Of a DNA stretch of 64,000 bases, positions 1 through 9,202 are shown piece after piece. This DNA comes from JAAFJU01 sp043764895 (GTDB lineage: Bacteria; Cyanobacteriota; Cyanobacteriia; Leptolyngbyales; Leptolyngbyaceae), in assembly GCA_043764895.1 (NCBI GenBank), contig JAYUJY010000190.1:1-64000 (forward strand), written 5' to 3'. A program made the translations under genes and the position numbers. A model generated the notes under the pieces. The model ran no database searches. It saw nothing but the letters and a program-made list of their open reading frames with translations, and was not told the DNA's origin. Each line of letters opens with the position of its first letter. Position 1 is the first letter of the stretch.

Positions 1-671
1 AGCAATCCATCATCCACGATCGCATGGGCCGTAATTTTGACCACGCCCCCATAGAGCTGACTGTTCCCAATCACAATCATCAGAATCCGTCCCCGCACCC
101 GTTTGCCATCAATACGCAGCAGCGTTCGCACCCCTCGAAAGGTCCAAGCGACCTGAATCGCCTGTTTGAGGTAAGCAATCACCCCTAACCGCTTTTTTTC
201 CCTTGCATCCACACTCTGAGTCACCGCCGCATCGAAGCCCACCCCAGCCATCAACAAAAAAGCCCGATCGCCCGCTAGTCCCACATCCACCGATCGAACG
301 GTCGAGTCAAGCAAGTGTTTGGCGGCCCCGAGCACATCCATCGGCAGCCCCATTTCCCGCGCCCAAATGTTCACCGTTCCAATGGGCAAGGTTCCTAGCG
401 CCGTATCGGTGTTGATTAAGCCATTCATGACCTCATTGACCGTGCCATCGCCGCCCGCCGCAATAGCATAGTCATAGCCTTCGCGCGCGGCAGCTCGGGC
501 AAGCTGAGTGGCATGTCCAACAAACTGCGTCGGGGCATAGGAGACCGTCCAATGATGCTCTCGCCAAAACTCAGAGGCTTGATCGATCGAGGCTTGGAGA
601 GACTCAGCCTGTCCGGCGTTGGGATTAAAAATAACAACAGCACGCGGCCTTGAGATACGGGAAGCGTCCAT
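1..671 (-). CDS. Diacylglycerol kinase family lipid kinase (3' part outside window)
   Basis: The reading frame starts at the ATG at 671 and is still open at base 1, so 223 codons are visible and the C-terminus is missing. The N-terminus (MDASRISRPRAVVIFNPNAG) holds the NPxAG motif of the diacylglycerol kinase catalytic domain. Around residues 65-75 lies GGDGTVNEV, the nucleotide-binding glycine-rich loop of this family, followed by LGTLPIGTVNIWARE. Family members phosphorylate lipids such as diacylglycerol or undecaprenol at the membrane. Cyanobacterial YegS/BmrU-like members have no settled substrate, so I give no gene symbol. It lies 85 bp downstream of tRNA-Glu on the same strand, behind that gene's terminator. 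Confidence 0.85.
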   Translation of the reverse strand, partial: MDASRISRPRAVVIFNPNAGQAESLQASIDQASEFWREHHWTVSYAPTQFVGHATQLARAAAREGYDYAIAAGGDGTVNEVMNGLINTDTALGTLPIGTVNIWAREMGLPMDVLGAAKHLLDSTVRSVDVGLAGDRAFLLMAGVGFDAAVTQSVDAREKKRLGVIAYLKQAIQVAWTFRGVRTLLRIDGKRVRGRILMIVIGNSQLYGGVVKITAHAIVDDGL

Positions 672-711
672 GGTTTGGAATTTCACAGAGGACCATCTCA
701 GCAATTTCATT

Positions 712-751
712 CTAAATTAAAAAGCTAGCTGGAATACACCAACTAGCTTTT
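712..751 (-). terminator. Rho-independent-like terminator of tRNA-Glu
   Basis: A perfect 9-bp stem (AAAAGCTAG at 720-728 with CTAGCTTTT at 743-751) encloses a 14-nt loop. On the minus strand it is followed by a T-rich tail (TTTTTAATTTA). It sits 4 bp after the 3' end of tRNA-Glu and just upstream of the lipid kinase gene. Confidence 0.7.
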
Positions 752-755
752 AATA

Positions 756-828
756 TACCCCCAGGGGAATTCGAATCCCCGTCGCATCCGTGAAAGGGAT
801 GTGTCCTAGGCCTCTAGACGATGGGGGC
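756..828 (-). tRNA. trnE: tRNA-Glu (UUC)
   Basis: The minus strand folds as a 73-nt tRNA. The acceptor stem GCCCCCA/TGGGGGT carries the G1-U72 pair typical of cyanobacterial and plastid tRNA-Glu. The anticodon loop is CTTTCAC with anticodon TTC, the T-arm contains GGGGATTCGAATTCCCC, and the discriminator is A; no CCA is encoded. In cyanobacteria glutamyl-tRNA also feeds 5-aminolevulinate and hence chlorophyll synthesis. Confidence 0.95.
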
Positions 829-861
829 TTAGTGACGGCGCTCTTGCGCTCGACCTCTGTT

Positions 862-890
862 AAGATACAAGAATCCTAGAGTCCTGTCAA
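862..890 (-). promoter_or_regulatory. Sigma-70-type promoter of tRNA-Glu
   Basis: The minus strand reads TTGACA (885-890), a 17-bp spacer, then TATCTT (862-867). This is a perfect -35 box and a good -10 box at ideal spacing, about 34 bp upstream of the mature 5' end of tRNA-Glu. Confidence 0.7.
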
Positions 891-943
891 CTGTTCGCGC
901 AAAACTCTTTGAAGAGGGCTTAACTGAGGGCTTAGCTGAGGGG

Positions 944-2746
944 TTAAATCGGCTCTTGGAAGAGAGGAATGGTAAAGGTAACGGTGGATCCTAAGCCCTC
1001 GCCCATGCTGTAGAAATTGACTTCTCCGCCCATTTCATGAACTAGGTTTTGGGAGATGGCGAGTCCGAGTCCGGTGCCGCCGTACCGTCGTGTGGTGGAG
1101 CCATCAATCTGACTGAAGGATTGGAAGAGGCGACCTTGTTTTTCGAGGGAGACGCCGATTCCGGTATCTGCGACGCGGACCATAATGTGGCCGGGACATT
1201 CTTGGGTTTGGACCATGACTTTTCGTTTAACAAATTCCGTGGCGATCGTAATTCCCCCTTCATGGGTGAACTTAATCGCGTTGCCGACGAGGTTGATGAG
1301 CACCTGATAGAGCCGTCTGTAGTTGGTAAAGATCATCACCGCATCGCGGGTTTGGGGCATTTGGATTTCAAAGGTGAGATTTTTGCTGTTGGCGGAGTTC
1401 TTTTGGGACTGCTGAAGCTGGTCAAACACGTCCGCAAGGGCAACAGGACTGAGTTCGAGCTGGAATTTACCTGCTTCAATTTTGGCAATATCTAAGACGT
1501 CGTTAATCAAATCGTGCAGATGTTCCGCTGATTTGAGCGATTCTTCTAGGAACTCCTGCTGCTCTTCGGGATCGTCTGCCATTCCATCAATGATTAGCTT
1601 CAAAAATCCGATCATCCCGTTCAAGGGCGTGCGCAACTCGTGGGAGGTGTTGGCTAGGAATTCACTCTTGAGACGAGATGCCTCTTCGGCTTGGGCGATC
1701 GCCTCTTCGTAGGCTTCCTGTTTCCGCACCAGGCTTTTGTTCAGCAGCTCACGTCGATGAAATAACGCGGCATGGGCAATGGCCGTTCCGACTTGATCCG
1801 CAAGTTCTTCGAGAAAATTCAGTTCTGTTTCATCCCAGCCTGCATTCTGGGGCTGGCTTTGGGGTTGGCTTTGGGTCGATCGCCATAGGACAATGAGTGA
1901 ATTTACTTCGTCCTGGTACCCCGTTGCAACAATCATGCGGGTATAAACAACAGAGCCTTCGGTCACTTGGTCCGTTACAACGCAGTCATCATTCTCTACC
2001 CGTCCTGCGGAGGGAAGGATTTGAATCGGCTGCACATCCTGAATATCATCGAACAGCGGTGAGGGTTGAAGCAAGGCGATCGCCCGTCTAAAACTGAGCT
2101 GTGCTTCGAGCATTTCTGTGCGCCCTAGCCAAGAGTCTTGTCCCGCATCACAAAATTCCGACTCAATTTTAATTTGCCCTGAATCCTCATTTAGAGAATA
2201 AATAGAACATCGATCGATGTTGAGAGTTGAGCCTAGACCATCGACGGTTTGCTGCCAGATGGTCTTAAGGTCAAGGGTCCGACGGATGTTCCGAGAAATT
2301 TGGGCCATTAGGAGATGGTAGCGATTGGCGACGTCTAGATAGAGGGGAACGGTGTTGATGGGGAGGACTTGGCACCGTCCCTGAACCATAACGGTGTCCA
2401 CGGTTCCATTGGGCTGGGCGATCGGACTCATGGTCATAGCCACTTCTATGCTTATGCCATTCCACAGAAAAGGCCAGGACATGGATTCTGCGCGGTTTGC
2501 CCGGATGACGCGATCAATCGTTTGGCAATAGTCGATCGGGCGCTCAGGGCGAAACAGCGATTCGAGTAGGGTTTGGCCGACGATTTGATCGAGATGTTCT
2601 GTAAACAAACTTCCAGGCGTACTACAAAACGACTCAAATCTCCCCTGATCTGTCTGCGTGAACCACAGCGTCACCGATCGAGGCAACTGGGAAGCATGAT
2701 GAATGGGATTGGGCAAGCTTTGAGGGCGGAGGGCAGAAAGGGTCAT
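944..2746 (-). CDS. PAS-GAF sensor histidine kinase
   Basis: This is a soluble-looking histidine kinase of about 600 residues. The order is a PAS-like N-terminal region, a GAF domain (about residues 150-330, starting near DVANRYHLLMAQISRNIRR), a short coiled segment, the HisKA box (SHELRTPLNG, phospho-acceptor His near residue 369) and a HATPase domain with N-box NLVGNAIKF, G1 box DTGIGV and G2 box GGTGLGLAI. There is no receiver domain and no cognate regulator next door. The start is uncertain: ATG 2746 is chosen because homology to PAS starts soon after, but an in-frame ATG at 2884 would add 46 residues. The signal sensed cannot be read from the sequence; GAF domains without a CxxxH bilin motif usually bind other small ligands. 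Confidence 0.88.
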   Translation of the reverse strand: MTLSALRPQSLPNPIHHASQLPRSVTLWFTQTDQGRFESFCSTPGSLFTEHLDQIVGQTLLESLFRPERPIDYCQTIDRVIRANRAESMSWPFLWNGISIEVAMTMSPIAQPNGTVDTVMVQGRCQVLPINTVPLYLDVANRYHLLMAQISRNIRRTLDLKTIWQQTVDGLGSTLNIDRCSIYSLNEDSGQIKIESEFCDAGQDSWLGRTEMLEAQLSFRRAIALLQPSPLFDDIQDVQPIQILPSAGRVENDDCVVTDQVTEGSVVYTRMIVATGYQDEVNSLIVLWRSTQSQPQSQPQNAGWDETELNFLEELADQVGTAIAHAALFHRRELLNKSLVRKQEAYEEAIAQAEEASRLKSEFLANTSHELRTPLNGMIGFLKLIIDGMADDPEEQQEFLEESLKSAEHLHDLINDVLDIAKIEAGKFQLELSPVALADVFDQLQQSQKNSANSKNLTFEIQMPQTRDAVMIFTNYRRLYQVLINLVGNAIKFTHEGGITIATEFVKRKVMVQTQECPGHIMVRVADTGIGVSLEKQGRLFQSFSQIDGSTTRRYGGTGLGLAISQNLVHEMGGEVNFYSMGEGLGSTVTFTIPLFQEPI

Positions 2747-2994
2747 GAGAGGAGGGAGGGCAAGGTGAAACAGGGAACGTTTAAAGAAGCAGGGCTTGGG
2801 CGTAGAGCATTTGTGAATCGCCTCTATTCGTTCGCCAACTCCAGAGACATCAGGCTTCACTGGGATATCATAAGATCGCCTCATAGCTAATTTTAACGTC
2901 CTGTGAGGCCAATAATCAGATAATCGATCGCACGAACGCAAATTTAGTCAAATTCGGATTCCCCTTCACCCTTGAGCATTCGTCGCTATTAATC

Positions 2995-4005
2995 CTAACG
3001 CAAGCTCAGTAAAGGCTCGGGGACACGCATCACGGGTTGACGTTGGACGTTGGAGGGCGGCTGAATGTTTGGCTGAATATTTTGGGTGTTGTTCAGATTA
3101 TCGTTCGGGTTATCGCTTAGATCGATCGATAGATTCGTTAAGGTCTTTTCTAACGTCGGGACTGGAAGATTCTGAATTTCCCATGCTTTTAAAACGATCA
3201 TATATTCATAAAATGCCTGCAACGTACACCAAGCAAACCCAGCCCGACCATCGAGGATTCCGCCGAGGATGAAGTACATATAAAACCAGCGGACCAACGG
3301 ACGAAATGGCACTCGCTGAGAGAGATCTTTAAGCGCGTGACGTCGATCGATTTCGCGGCTTCCAACCAGTAAGTTTCGCCATTGAATCTGACCGTTTTGA
3401 AGCTGGTTGACCGTTTCTTTTGCTTCGTTGCTTGAATAAGTATTGTGCTTATCAAACCACCGATCGAAGCCTTTTCCCTGAGTAAAATGGGGGTAGGTTT
3501 CCGTTAGCAATCCCGTGGTGCCCTCGCACTCTTCGCGTTCGGTATGACCATAATCACTAAACCACACTTTTTGTTGATCAAATAACCGCATCTGATAGCG
3601 GGGATACTGCGTGCTGTGCTTAATCCAGCAACCCATAAACATCACTCGTTCTGCCGCAAAATAACCTGCGTGAGACGGGTTCTCAACTGTCGTCAAACAC
3701 TCGTCAAATAACGCTGGGGTCATTCGTTCATCAGCTTCAAGAATGTACGCCCAATCGTAGCGCGTCTCCACGTTGCGAATCATCCACGTCCGCTGTTTCC
3801 CGTGGCTTTCAAACGAATGCGGAATGACTCGAACGGGGTAGGTTTTTCCGTATTGATTAGCGATTTCACAAGTGCGATCGTGGCTCAAAGAATCGACCAC
3901 TACAATATCGAGATCCTGCGGTAAGGGCGCAGATTGAATCACCGACTCAATGCAGGGTCCAATGTCTAGTTCTTCGTTAAAGGTCAGGATGTAGATTGAG
4001 AACAT
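2995..4005 (-). CDS. Family 2 glycosyltransferase
   Basis: 336 residues from the ATG at 4005; an in-frame TTG lies three codons earlier. The N-terminus (FSIYILTFNEELDIGPCIES) and DIVVVDSLSHDRT are the nucleotide-sugar-binding part of a GT-A fold GT2 enzyme, and ILEADER supplies the metal-binding acidic motif (a DxD variant). The general layout resembles the WaaE/KdtX lipopolysaccharide-core group. The C-terminal 50 residues are Asn/Pro-rich and low complexity. It is likely a cytoplasmic enzyme adding a sugar to a surface glycan; donor and acceptor are unknown. It lies downstream of the HpsJ-like gene on the same strand but behind a terminator-like hairpin. Confidence 0.85.
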   Translation of the reverse strand: MFSIYILTFNEELDIGPCIESVIQSAPLPQDLDIVVVDSLSHDRTCEIANQYGKTYPVRVIPHSFESHGKQRTWMIRNVETRYDWAYILEADERMTPALFDECLTTVENPSHAGYFAAERVMFMGCWIKHSTQYPRYQMRLFDQQKVWFSDYGHTEREECEGTTGLLTETYPHFTQGKGFDRWFDKHNTYSSNEAKETVNQLQNGQIQWRNLLVGSREIDRRHALKDLSQRVPFRPLVRWFYMYFILGGILDGRAGFAWCTLQAFYEYMIVLKAWEIQNLPVPTLEKTLTNLSIDLSDNPNDNLNNTQNIQPNIQPPSNVQRQPVMRVPEPLLSLR

Positions 4006-4062
4006 GGTAATCAAGAAACTGAAGTGTCACAGGCGTAGGGTGTTTGAAATCCCCTAAAACAA

Positions 4063-4107
4063 AGGAGTTGAGGATTTAGTGCATGGCGCGCATGTTCCTC
4101 AACTCCT
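4063..4107 (-). terminator. Strong hairpin, likely terminator of the HpsJ-like gene
   Basis: Perfect 12-bp inverted repeat AGGAGTTGAGGA (4063-4074) / TCCTCAACTCCT (4096-4107) with a 21-nt loop. On the minus strand it is followed by TTTGTTTTAG, a T-rich tail, placing a terminator between the HpsJ-like gene and the glycosyltransferase gene. Confidence 0.6.
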
Positions 4108-4183
4108 CTATTCCTAATTTAGGATGCCCGATCGGGATGGACGATCGGACATTCAGTACCATGACTCGTCTCAAGACCTCTTC

Positions 4184-4993
4184 TTAGCGCTTGCTAAAAA
4201 CACCCAGTTCCGTAAAGCCCAGCCAGGAAATCAAGCTAAAGGCGGTGGCTAAGAGAAGACTGCCGAGACCTGTACGAATACTCGTTTTGGTCGCTTCTGC
4301 CCGCGCTCGCTCTTCTAGCTTCATTTTCCCATCGCGAAGCTCTAGTAACTGCTTGTCACCCGCTTCTTTCGCCATTTTTTCCAGATAGCTGGGGTCATCC
4401 TTTAGCTTTTGATAATCCTGTTGCTGTCTCTTTCCTTCCTCCATCTCTTTAGGCGTTAGATTTTGTCCAGTTTGTGGATTCTTCCCACTCGCCAAAATAT
4501 CACCCAGTTGCTTCAGGGTGCTCTCTAATTTTGCTTTATCAAATTGCTCTTGATATTGAGCTAGACGCTGTTGCATTTGGAGAGGGATCGTCTCTTCCTG
4601 CTTTTTGCTCTCCTCCCCAATCTTAGTGATCGCTGCATTTGCAACGTTACTCGTGTTGATAAAGTGCTTAGGTACCGCTAGTAGAAAGAGCAGGCCCAAC
4701 AATCCGGACAGAATCATCATCGCAAACCGACCCGTCATCAAAGATTTACGGCCTTCCGGTTTCAGCGAACCCCCTTCGAGGTAGCTAGACAAATACACAA
4801 ACACCATCCCAATCAACGGAATCACACCGCGATCGACGAGCTGAATCAGCGTGCTGCCGACCCATTGCTCATCAGAGAATTTTGGAGGAAACAAAAGAGT
4901 TGCGTAGTCTATTAGGGTCGATAGGATCATGACGTAACCCACGACCTTAAGCACAAATGGAGCAGAGAGAGCAGGCGTTGTTGATTTCGACAT
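4184..4993 (-). CDS. HpsJ-like integral membrane protein
   Basis: About 269 residues from the ATG at 4993 (MSKSTTPALSAPF). Longer in-frame starts exist up to 5158, but the family homology begins here. There are two N-terminal hydrophobic segments (VVGYVMILSTLIDYATLL and VDRGVIPLIGMVFVYLSS), a third around MILSGLLGLLFLLAVP, a long charged Lys/Glu/Gln-rich helical region of about 110 residues, and a final membrane segment before the C-terminus. This layout matches cyanobacterial HpsJ-type proteins, known from hormogonium polysaccharide secretion and from cyanoexosortase neighbourhoods. The assignment is from recall of the family's look, not from an alignment. Nearby sugar-handling genes fit an envelope role. 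Confidence 0.6.
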   Translation of the reverse strand: MSKSTTPALSAPFVLKVVGYVMILSTLIDYATLLFPPKFSDEQWVGSTLIQLVDRGVIPLIGMVFVYLSSYLEGGSLKPEGRKSLMTGRFAMMILSGLLGLLFLLAVPKHFINTSNVANAAITKIGEESKKQEETIPLQMQQRLAQYQEQFDKAKLESTLKQLGDILASGKNPQTGQNLTPKEMEEGKRQQQDYQKLKDDPSYLEKMAKEAGDKQLLELRDGKMKLEERARAEATKTSIRTGLGSLLLATAFSLISWLGFTELGVFSKR

Positions 4994-5328
4994 TGTTGAT
5001 TTAATGGGGGATTGCATCAGGAATAAATAGAGTTTACGGGTGATAGACCCATACATTACGGACGCTAATCTAAGCGCAGGTCGGTCACGACACAATATCC
5101 ATAAAGACATCCATAAAGACAATGTGAGGATACCCCAAATCTCTAAAAGAATTCGCAAATCTCACTATCCCGTTACCATCATTGATATCTTAAGCATGAA
5201 ATCAGGGTAAACTAGTAAACATGTACTTTAAAATCATCTTTTCGCTAGCTCGGCGTTGCAACCTTGGCAGGATGCGTTAAATTACACATCGCACCTATCC
5301 CTTCTTCTGAGCCATCTGACGACCCATC

Positions 5329-6657
5329 ATGACTGGAAATCGATTTGTATTGAGTTCGATCGCTTGCGGGGTGAGTTTTGGTATCACCTTGGGATTAAGT
5401 CGTGGAGATTTTGGGCAGTCATTGGGCAATGGGGTGCTGACTTTTTTGGCGAGCCAGATTGGGGCGGTGGTGGCGAGTCGTCAGCCCACCGAAGAAGATG
5501 AAGGGCAATGGCGATCGGAGGAGTTGCGAGGCCATATTCGGGCACTTCAGCGGCGACGCGGGGATACCTATACGGAGTTGGAGCAGTTGATGGAGGAACG
5601 CGATCGGGCGGCGGCATCACTTCAGTCCCTCCAAGGCCAGCTTCAGCAGCTTCAGACGAAGAGTAATACCCTCTGGCAACAGAAAGAAGCCCTCAGTTGG
5701 AACCTGACATCCCCTGCCGCTGGACGCCGGACCACTACCGAAATTCAAGATTTTGAGCTGCGAATCAAGACTTTAGAGCGTGAAGAAGCGGAACTGAACC
5801 GATCGCTTTCGTCCACTCTCGCCGCCAAGCAACGTGCAGAGTCCCATCTCACCGCGACCCAATCCGAACTCAGTCAGATTTTGGCCCAAGTCGCTGAACA
5901 AAAGGTCCACAAAGCCGACATCCTCGAAGATATCATGAGTCTTTCCGAACAGCAGCAGCAGTTGAATCAAACCCTGGTCCAGTCTCAAAAACAACTCGAA
6001 GATCTTGACCAGTACCGCCGCGATCTGACCCAGCTTGTCGAATCCGCAGAACCCGTCCGTCAGCAGGTCAGCCAAGGCTCCCAGTCGCTTCAGGGTGCCA
6101 TTCATCAGCTTCAAGGCCAAATCGGATCCCTCCACACCGAACTCGAAACCCTCGAAACCCAAATCCTCGATCGTCGCACCCAAAAGATTGCGCTTGACCA
6201 AGAACTAGAGACGTTGCGGGACCAACCGAAGTCGATCGCCTCCAGTCCTCGCCTAGCAACGGTTTCAGACCCTTGGCAGGAAAGCAGCTCAGTAAAAACA
6301 ACGAAACCCGCGCGCGAAGATCCGGCGGCAACCCTGCGCCTAGATTTCAGTCAATATCCCAACGTCACGCCCCCTTGGATCGCGTTTGCTGCCCAGCTCC
6401 CAAGATATGAATTTCAAGCTTTGGGGGCGATCGCCCATGAAAAAAGTCCGGCTTCTCACCTAAAACGCATTGCAGAAGCGAGTCTTACAATGCCAGAATT
6501 GTTGATTGATGCCATTAATGAACGCGCCTTAGAGACGATCGGCGATATTATTTTAGAACCTAGCGCGAAGAAAGGAATTCCGGTGATTGCCCAAGAGTAC
6601 GAGACCGATGTCCGGACTATTTTGCGCGTTTATGAGGCCATGATTGATGAGTCGTGA
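5329..6657 (+). CDS. Coiled-coil protein with C-terminal TerB-C-like domain
   Basis: 442 residues. A short hydrophobic N-terminus (residues about 5-45) is followed by some 230 residues of heptad-rich coiled coil with many Gln, Leu and Glu. The last 100 residues (from YPNVTPPWIAFAAQLPRYEF) resemble the TerB C-terminal domain of tellurite-resistance-type proteins in cyanobacteria, ending ETDVRTILRVYEAMIDES. No enzymatic motif is visible. The stop overlaps the start of the next gene by 11 bp, which suggests translational coupling with the ChaN-like protein. Function is unknown; a membrane-tethered scaffold is a reasonable guess. Confidence 0.75.
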   Translation: MTGNRFVLSSIACGVSFGITLGLSRGDFGQSLGNGVLTFLASQIGAVVASRQPTEEDEGQWRSEELRGHIRALQRRRGDTYTELEQLMEERDRAAASLQSLQGQLQQLQTKSNTLWQQKEALSWNLTSPAAGRRTTTEIQDFELRIKTLEREEAELNRSLSSTLAAKQRAESHLTATQSELSQILAQVAEQKVHKADILEDIMSLSEQQQQLNQTLVQSQKQLEDLDQYRRDLTQLVESAEPVRQQVSQGSQSLQGAIHQLQGQIGSLHTELETLETQILDRRTQKIALDQELETLRDQPKSIASSPRLATVSDPWQESSSVKTTKPAREDPAATLRLDFSQYPNVTPPWIAFAAQLPRYEFQALGAIAHEKSPASHLKRIAEASLTMPELLIDAINERALETIGDIILEPSAKKGIPVIAQEYETDVRTILRVYEAMIDES

Positions 6658-7711
6658 GAATCGGAACGTCGGAAAGCAAGTGCGATCGTGGGCTGTTAGA
6701 TCGTTAAATTGGGTGTTAATTTTTTCGGCCCTTGGGTTTGTGGCCTTGGGATGGGTCGCATTAGGTGTTGGGTTGAATATTGGGTTGGATCCAGCCAATG
6801 CATCTCCTGTTCAGGATATGAGTGGGCTGGAGCGATCGTCGTTGCCCAGCCTAGAAAAAACGCTCAGGGCGTCTACTTTAATGTCTCCCCATCAACCGAG
6901 TCTTCAGCCCTCCGAGCGTCTCCAAGCCTTGACTCGATCGCTAACTGGGTCGCAGGTCATTTACCTCGGAGAAACTCACGATAGTGAATGGGATCATCAA
7001 ATTCAGCTTGAAGTGCTCCAAGCTCTCCACGATCGCAATCCCAAACTAATTCTCGCGATGGAGATGTTTCAGCGTCCTTATCAGCGCGTGCTCGATCGCT
7101 ACCTCAACGGTGAACTGTCCGAAGCCGAACTCATCGATCGCACTGAGTACCGGACGCGCTGGGGGTTTCCATGGGAACTCTACGCGCCCATCCTTCGCTT
7201 CAGTCAATCGAAAAATATTCCCCTGGTGGCGCTCAATACCCCCACAGAAGTGACTCGAAAGGTGAGCCGTAAGGGCTTAGAAGGTCTCACGCTAGCCGAT
7301 CGACGGTTTATTCCACCGCTGTCTGAAATCCAACTGGGACCGACAGAGTATCAGGGTCGGATTCAGAAAATCTATACCGAAATGCATCAAGGAAAGGGAA
7401 ACAGTGATGGCCTGACGCGGTTTTTCCAGGCCCAAGTGCTCTGGGACGAGACCATGGCTGACCGGATCGCTCATGCAGTAAAGCAGTATCCGCAGCATCA
7501 AATCATCGTGCTGGTGGGTCAAGGACACCTCATGTACGGCGATGGCATTCCCGATCGCGTTTTGCGTCGCTTGCGCGAGTCTCGTCCAGGGTTTTCCCAA
7601 GTGACGCTACTTCTGAACCCGGATCCAATTTTTCCTCTAACGGACCCTGTGACAAAGCGATCGATCGCAGATTGGCTCTGGCACCGGACGCCTGAGGTTG
7701 CTAAACATTAG
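6647..7711 (+). CDS. ChaN family (DUF399) lipoprotein-like protein
   Basis: 354 residues from the ATG at 6647, which lies inside the end of the upstream gene; a TTG one codon earlier is less likely. One N-terminal membrane/signal segment (LNWVLIFSALGFVALGWVAL) has no clear lipobox. The core starts with QVIYLGETHDS and continues with LAMEMFQRPYQ and RTRWGFPWELYAPIL, all typical of the ChaN fold; HQIIVLVGQGHLMYGDGIP forms the second signature. Bacterial ChaN binds haem and is linked to iron uptake; in cyanobacteria the family is widespread and unassigned. The 3' end overlaps the convergent pgsA gene by 11 bp. Confidence 0.85.
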   Translation: MSRENRNVGKQVRSWAVRSLNWVLIFSALGFVALGWVALGVGLNIGLDPANASPVQDMSGLERSSLPSLEKTLRASTLMSPHQPSLQPSERLQALTRSLTGSQVIYLGETHDSEWDHQIQLEVLQALHDRNPKLILAMEMFQRPYQRVLDRYLNGELSEAELIDRTEYRTRWGFPWELYAPILRFSQSKNIPLVALNTPTEVTRKVSRKGLEGLTLADRRFIPPLSEIQLGPTEYQGRIQKIYTEMHQGKGNSDGLTRFFQAQVLWDETMADRIAHAVKQYPQHQIIVLVGQGHLMYGDGIPDRVLRRLRESRPGFSQVTLLLNPDPIFPLTDPVTKRSIADWLWHRTPEVAKH

Positions 7712-8252
7712 ATTTTGCGGGGAGGAGATACACTGCACCCGAAATCCAGGTCACGAGTACCGATAGCCAAAACAAAAGCTGTCCCCAAAACGGGTCAGGC
7801 AGCGGTGCGATCAAAACGGCGATCGCGACAATCTGGACAACGGTCTTTATTTTTCCCCATAAATTTGCTCCCGGCACGCTCCCGGTTTGCATTGCCGGAC
7901 TCACCCGCCAGCCTGCGATCGTCAACTCCCGCGCCAAAATCAAAAACACCCCCCACGCTGGAATCTGCCCGAGTTCGACCAACGCCATCAAAGGAGCCAA
8001 GACCATCAGCTTATCCACCAATGGATCCAAGAATTTCCCTAGCTCCGTCACCTGATTCAGCCGCCGCGCTAGATAGCCATCCAGCCAATCGGTCCCCGCT
8101 ACCACCAGAAATACCGCGACCATAATCCATCGAATGGACGATGTTGGGGTGGGCTGAAGCCAGTAAAGCAGAATCGGAACCCCGAGTAGCCGAGAGAGGG
8201 TAATCCAAGTCGGAAGGTTGATTTGATTCAAGATAAGGACACTTTTTTTCAT
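7701..8252 (-). CDS. pgsA: CDP-diacylglycerol--glycerol-3-phosphate 3-phosphatidyltransferase
   Basis: 183 residues from the ATG at 8252 (MKKSVLILNQINLPTWITLS). It makes phosphatidylglycerolphosphate, the first committed step to phosphatidylglycerol, an essential thylakoid lipid. The CDP-alcohol phosphotransferase signature DGx2ARx8Gx3Dx3D is complete in DGYLARRLNQVTELGKFLDP and the following LVD. Several hydrophobic helices span the rest. It is convergent with the ChaN-like gene, with overlapping 3' ends. Confidence 0.93.
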   Translation of the reverse strand: MKKSVLILNQINLPTWITLSRLLGVPILLYWLQPTPTSSIRWIMVAVFLVVAGTDWLDGYLARRLNQVTELGKFLDPLVDKLMVLAPLMALVELGQIPAWGVFLILARELTIAGWRVSPAMQTGSVPGANLWGKIKTVVQIVAIAVLIAPLPDPFWGQLLFWLSVLVTWISGAVYLLPAKSNV

Positions 8253-8281
8253 AGCAAAACCACAAAACAGCGGAAAACAAA

Positions 8282-8310
8282 ACAGCCTTCCCTGTTGTAG
8301 AGAAGGCTGT
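8282..8310 (-). terminator. Terminator-like hairpin after the sugar transferase gene
   Basis: Perfect 8-bp stem ACAGCCTT (8282-8289) / AAGGCTGT (8303-8310). On the minus strand TTTGTTTT follows directly. It lies about 110 bp beyond the stop of the sugar transferase gene and upstream of pgsA, separating their transcription. Confidence 0.65.
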
Positions 8311-8422
8311 AATTTACCATTTAATTTGGAGTAATACTGAATCAGCCTGGGGGCAAACCTGAATCGGCATTTTGCAAACCTAACCGTTAGCACGAATCCT
8401 CAATCTCAGTCGAGAAGAAACT

Positions 8423-9202
8423 CTAGCACGCCCCTTTTTTCGCGAAAACTACGCCGATCGTCTTAAAAATGAGCTGAAGATCGTAAGCGATCGACCATTT
8501 CTTCTGGTAAGCCAGATCCATTTCAACGATATCTTCAAAGTCCTGAACCGTCGAACGACCATTGGCTTGCCATTCTCCCGTAATCCCTGGCTTCACAGCT
8601 AAACGCTGCCAATGATGCCGATCGTACTTGGCTACTTCATCCAGACTAGGGGGACGAGTTCCCACCATACTCATGTCGCCTAAGATCACGTTGAGGAACT
8701 GAGGAAACTCATCTAAGCTCGTTTTGCGAAGGAACTTTCCAACCCGAGTGATCCGGGGATCGTTCTTCATCTTAAAAATGTGTCCGGAGGCTTGGTTTTG
8801 GGATTGAAGATCCTGTTTGAGCGCATCGGCGTTAGACACCATAGAGCGGAACTTCCAGATGCGGAAGGTCTTGCCTTGGACACCGCAGCGTTCTTGGCTG
8901 TAAAGAATGGTGCCAGGATTGTCGATTTGGATGGCGATCGCGATGGGGATAAACAACAGCCCCGTTACGGTAAGGCCAATGACCCCGCCTGCAATGTCTA
9001 CCAGTCGTTTGAGCTTGCTGTGTACTGAGGGATGAACTGGATAAATCTCAGCGTACGAAGGCGTCGTGACAGATGAAGAGGATGGCATAAAGGGGGCTGT
9101 GGTTGATAGGCGACGGGAGGTCGTTGTCTCAACCGTAGGGACAGCGCCACGGAGAACATTCGAGAAAAGATTAGAGGAGAGCTTGGAATGGCTGGTAATC
9201 AC
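8423..9202 (-). CDS. Polyprenyl-phosphate sugar-1-phosphate transferase (bacterial sugar transferase family)
   Basis: Up to 259 residues. It initiates exopolysaccharide or O-antigen repeat synthesis by moving a sugar-1-phosphate from a nucleotide sugar to undecaprenyl phosphate. One hydrophobic helix (IAGGVIGLTVTGLLFIPIAI) precedes the catalytic domain, which has KRLVD, FRIWKFRSM, LRKTSLDEFPQFLNV, MSMVGTRPP and PGITGEWQ, the standard order of the PF02397 family. The start is uncertain: GTG 9202 gives the longest product but has no clear ribosome site, and ATG 9088 would remove 38 low-complexity residues. Its donor sugar is not predictable. It fits with the nearby glycosyltransferases. Confidence 0.9.
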   Translation of the reverse strand: MITSHSKLSSNLFSNVLRGAVPTVETTTSRRLSTTAPFMPSSSSVTTPSYAEIYPVHPSVHSKLKRLVDIAGGVIGLTVTGLLFIPIAIAIQIDNPGTILYSQERCGVQGKTFRIWKFRSMVSNADALKQDLQSQNQASGHIFKMKNDPRITRVGKFLRKTSLDEFPQFLNVILGDMSMVGTRPPSLDEVAKYDRHHWQRLAVKPGITGEWQANGRSTVQDFEDIVEMDLAYQKKWSIAYDLQLIFKTIGVVFAKKGAC

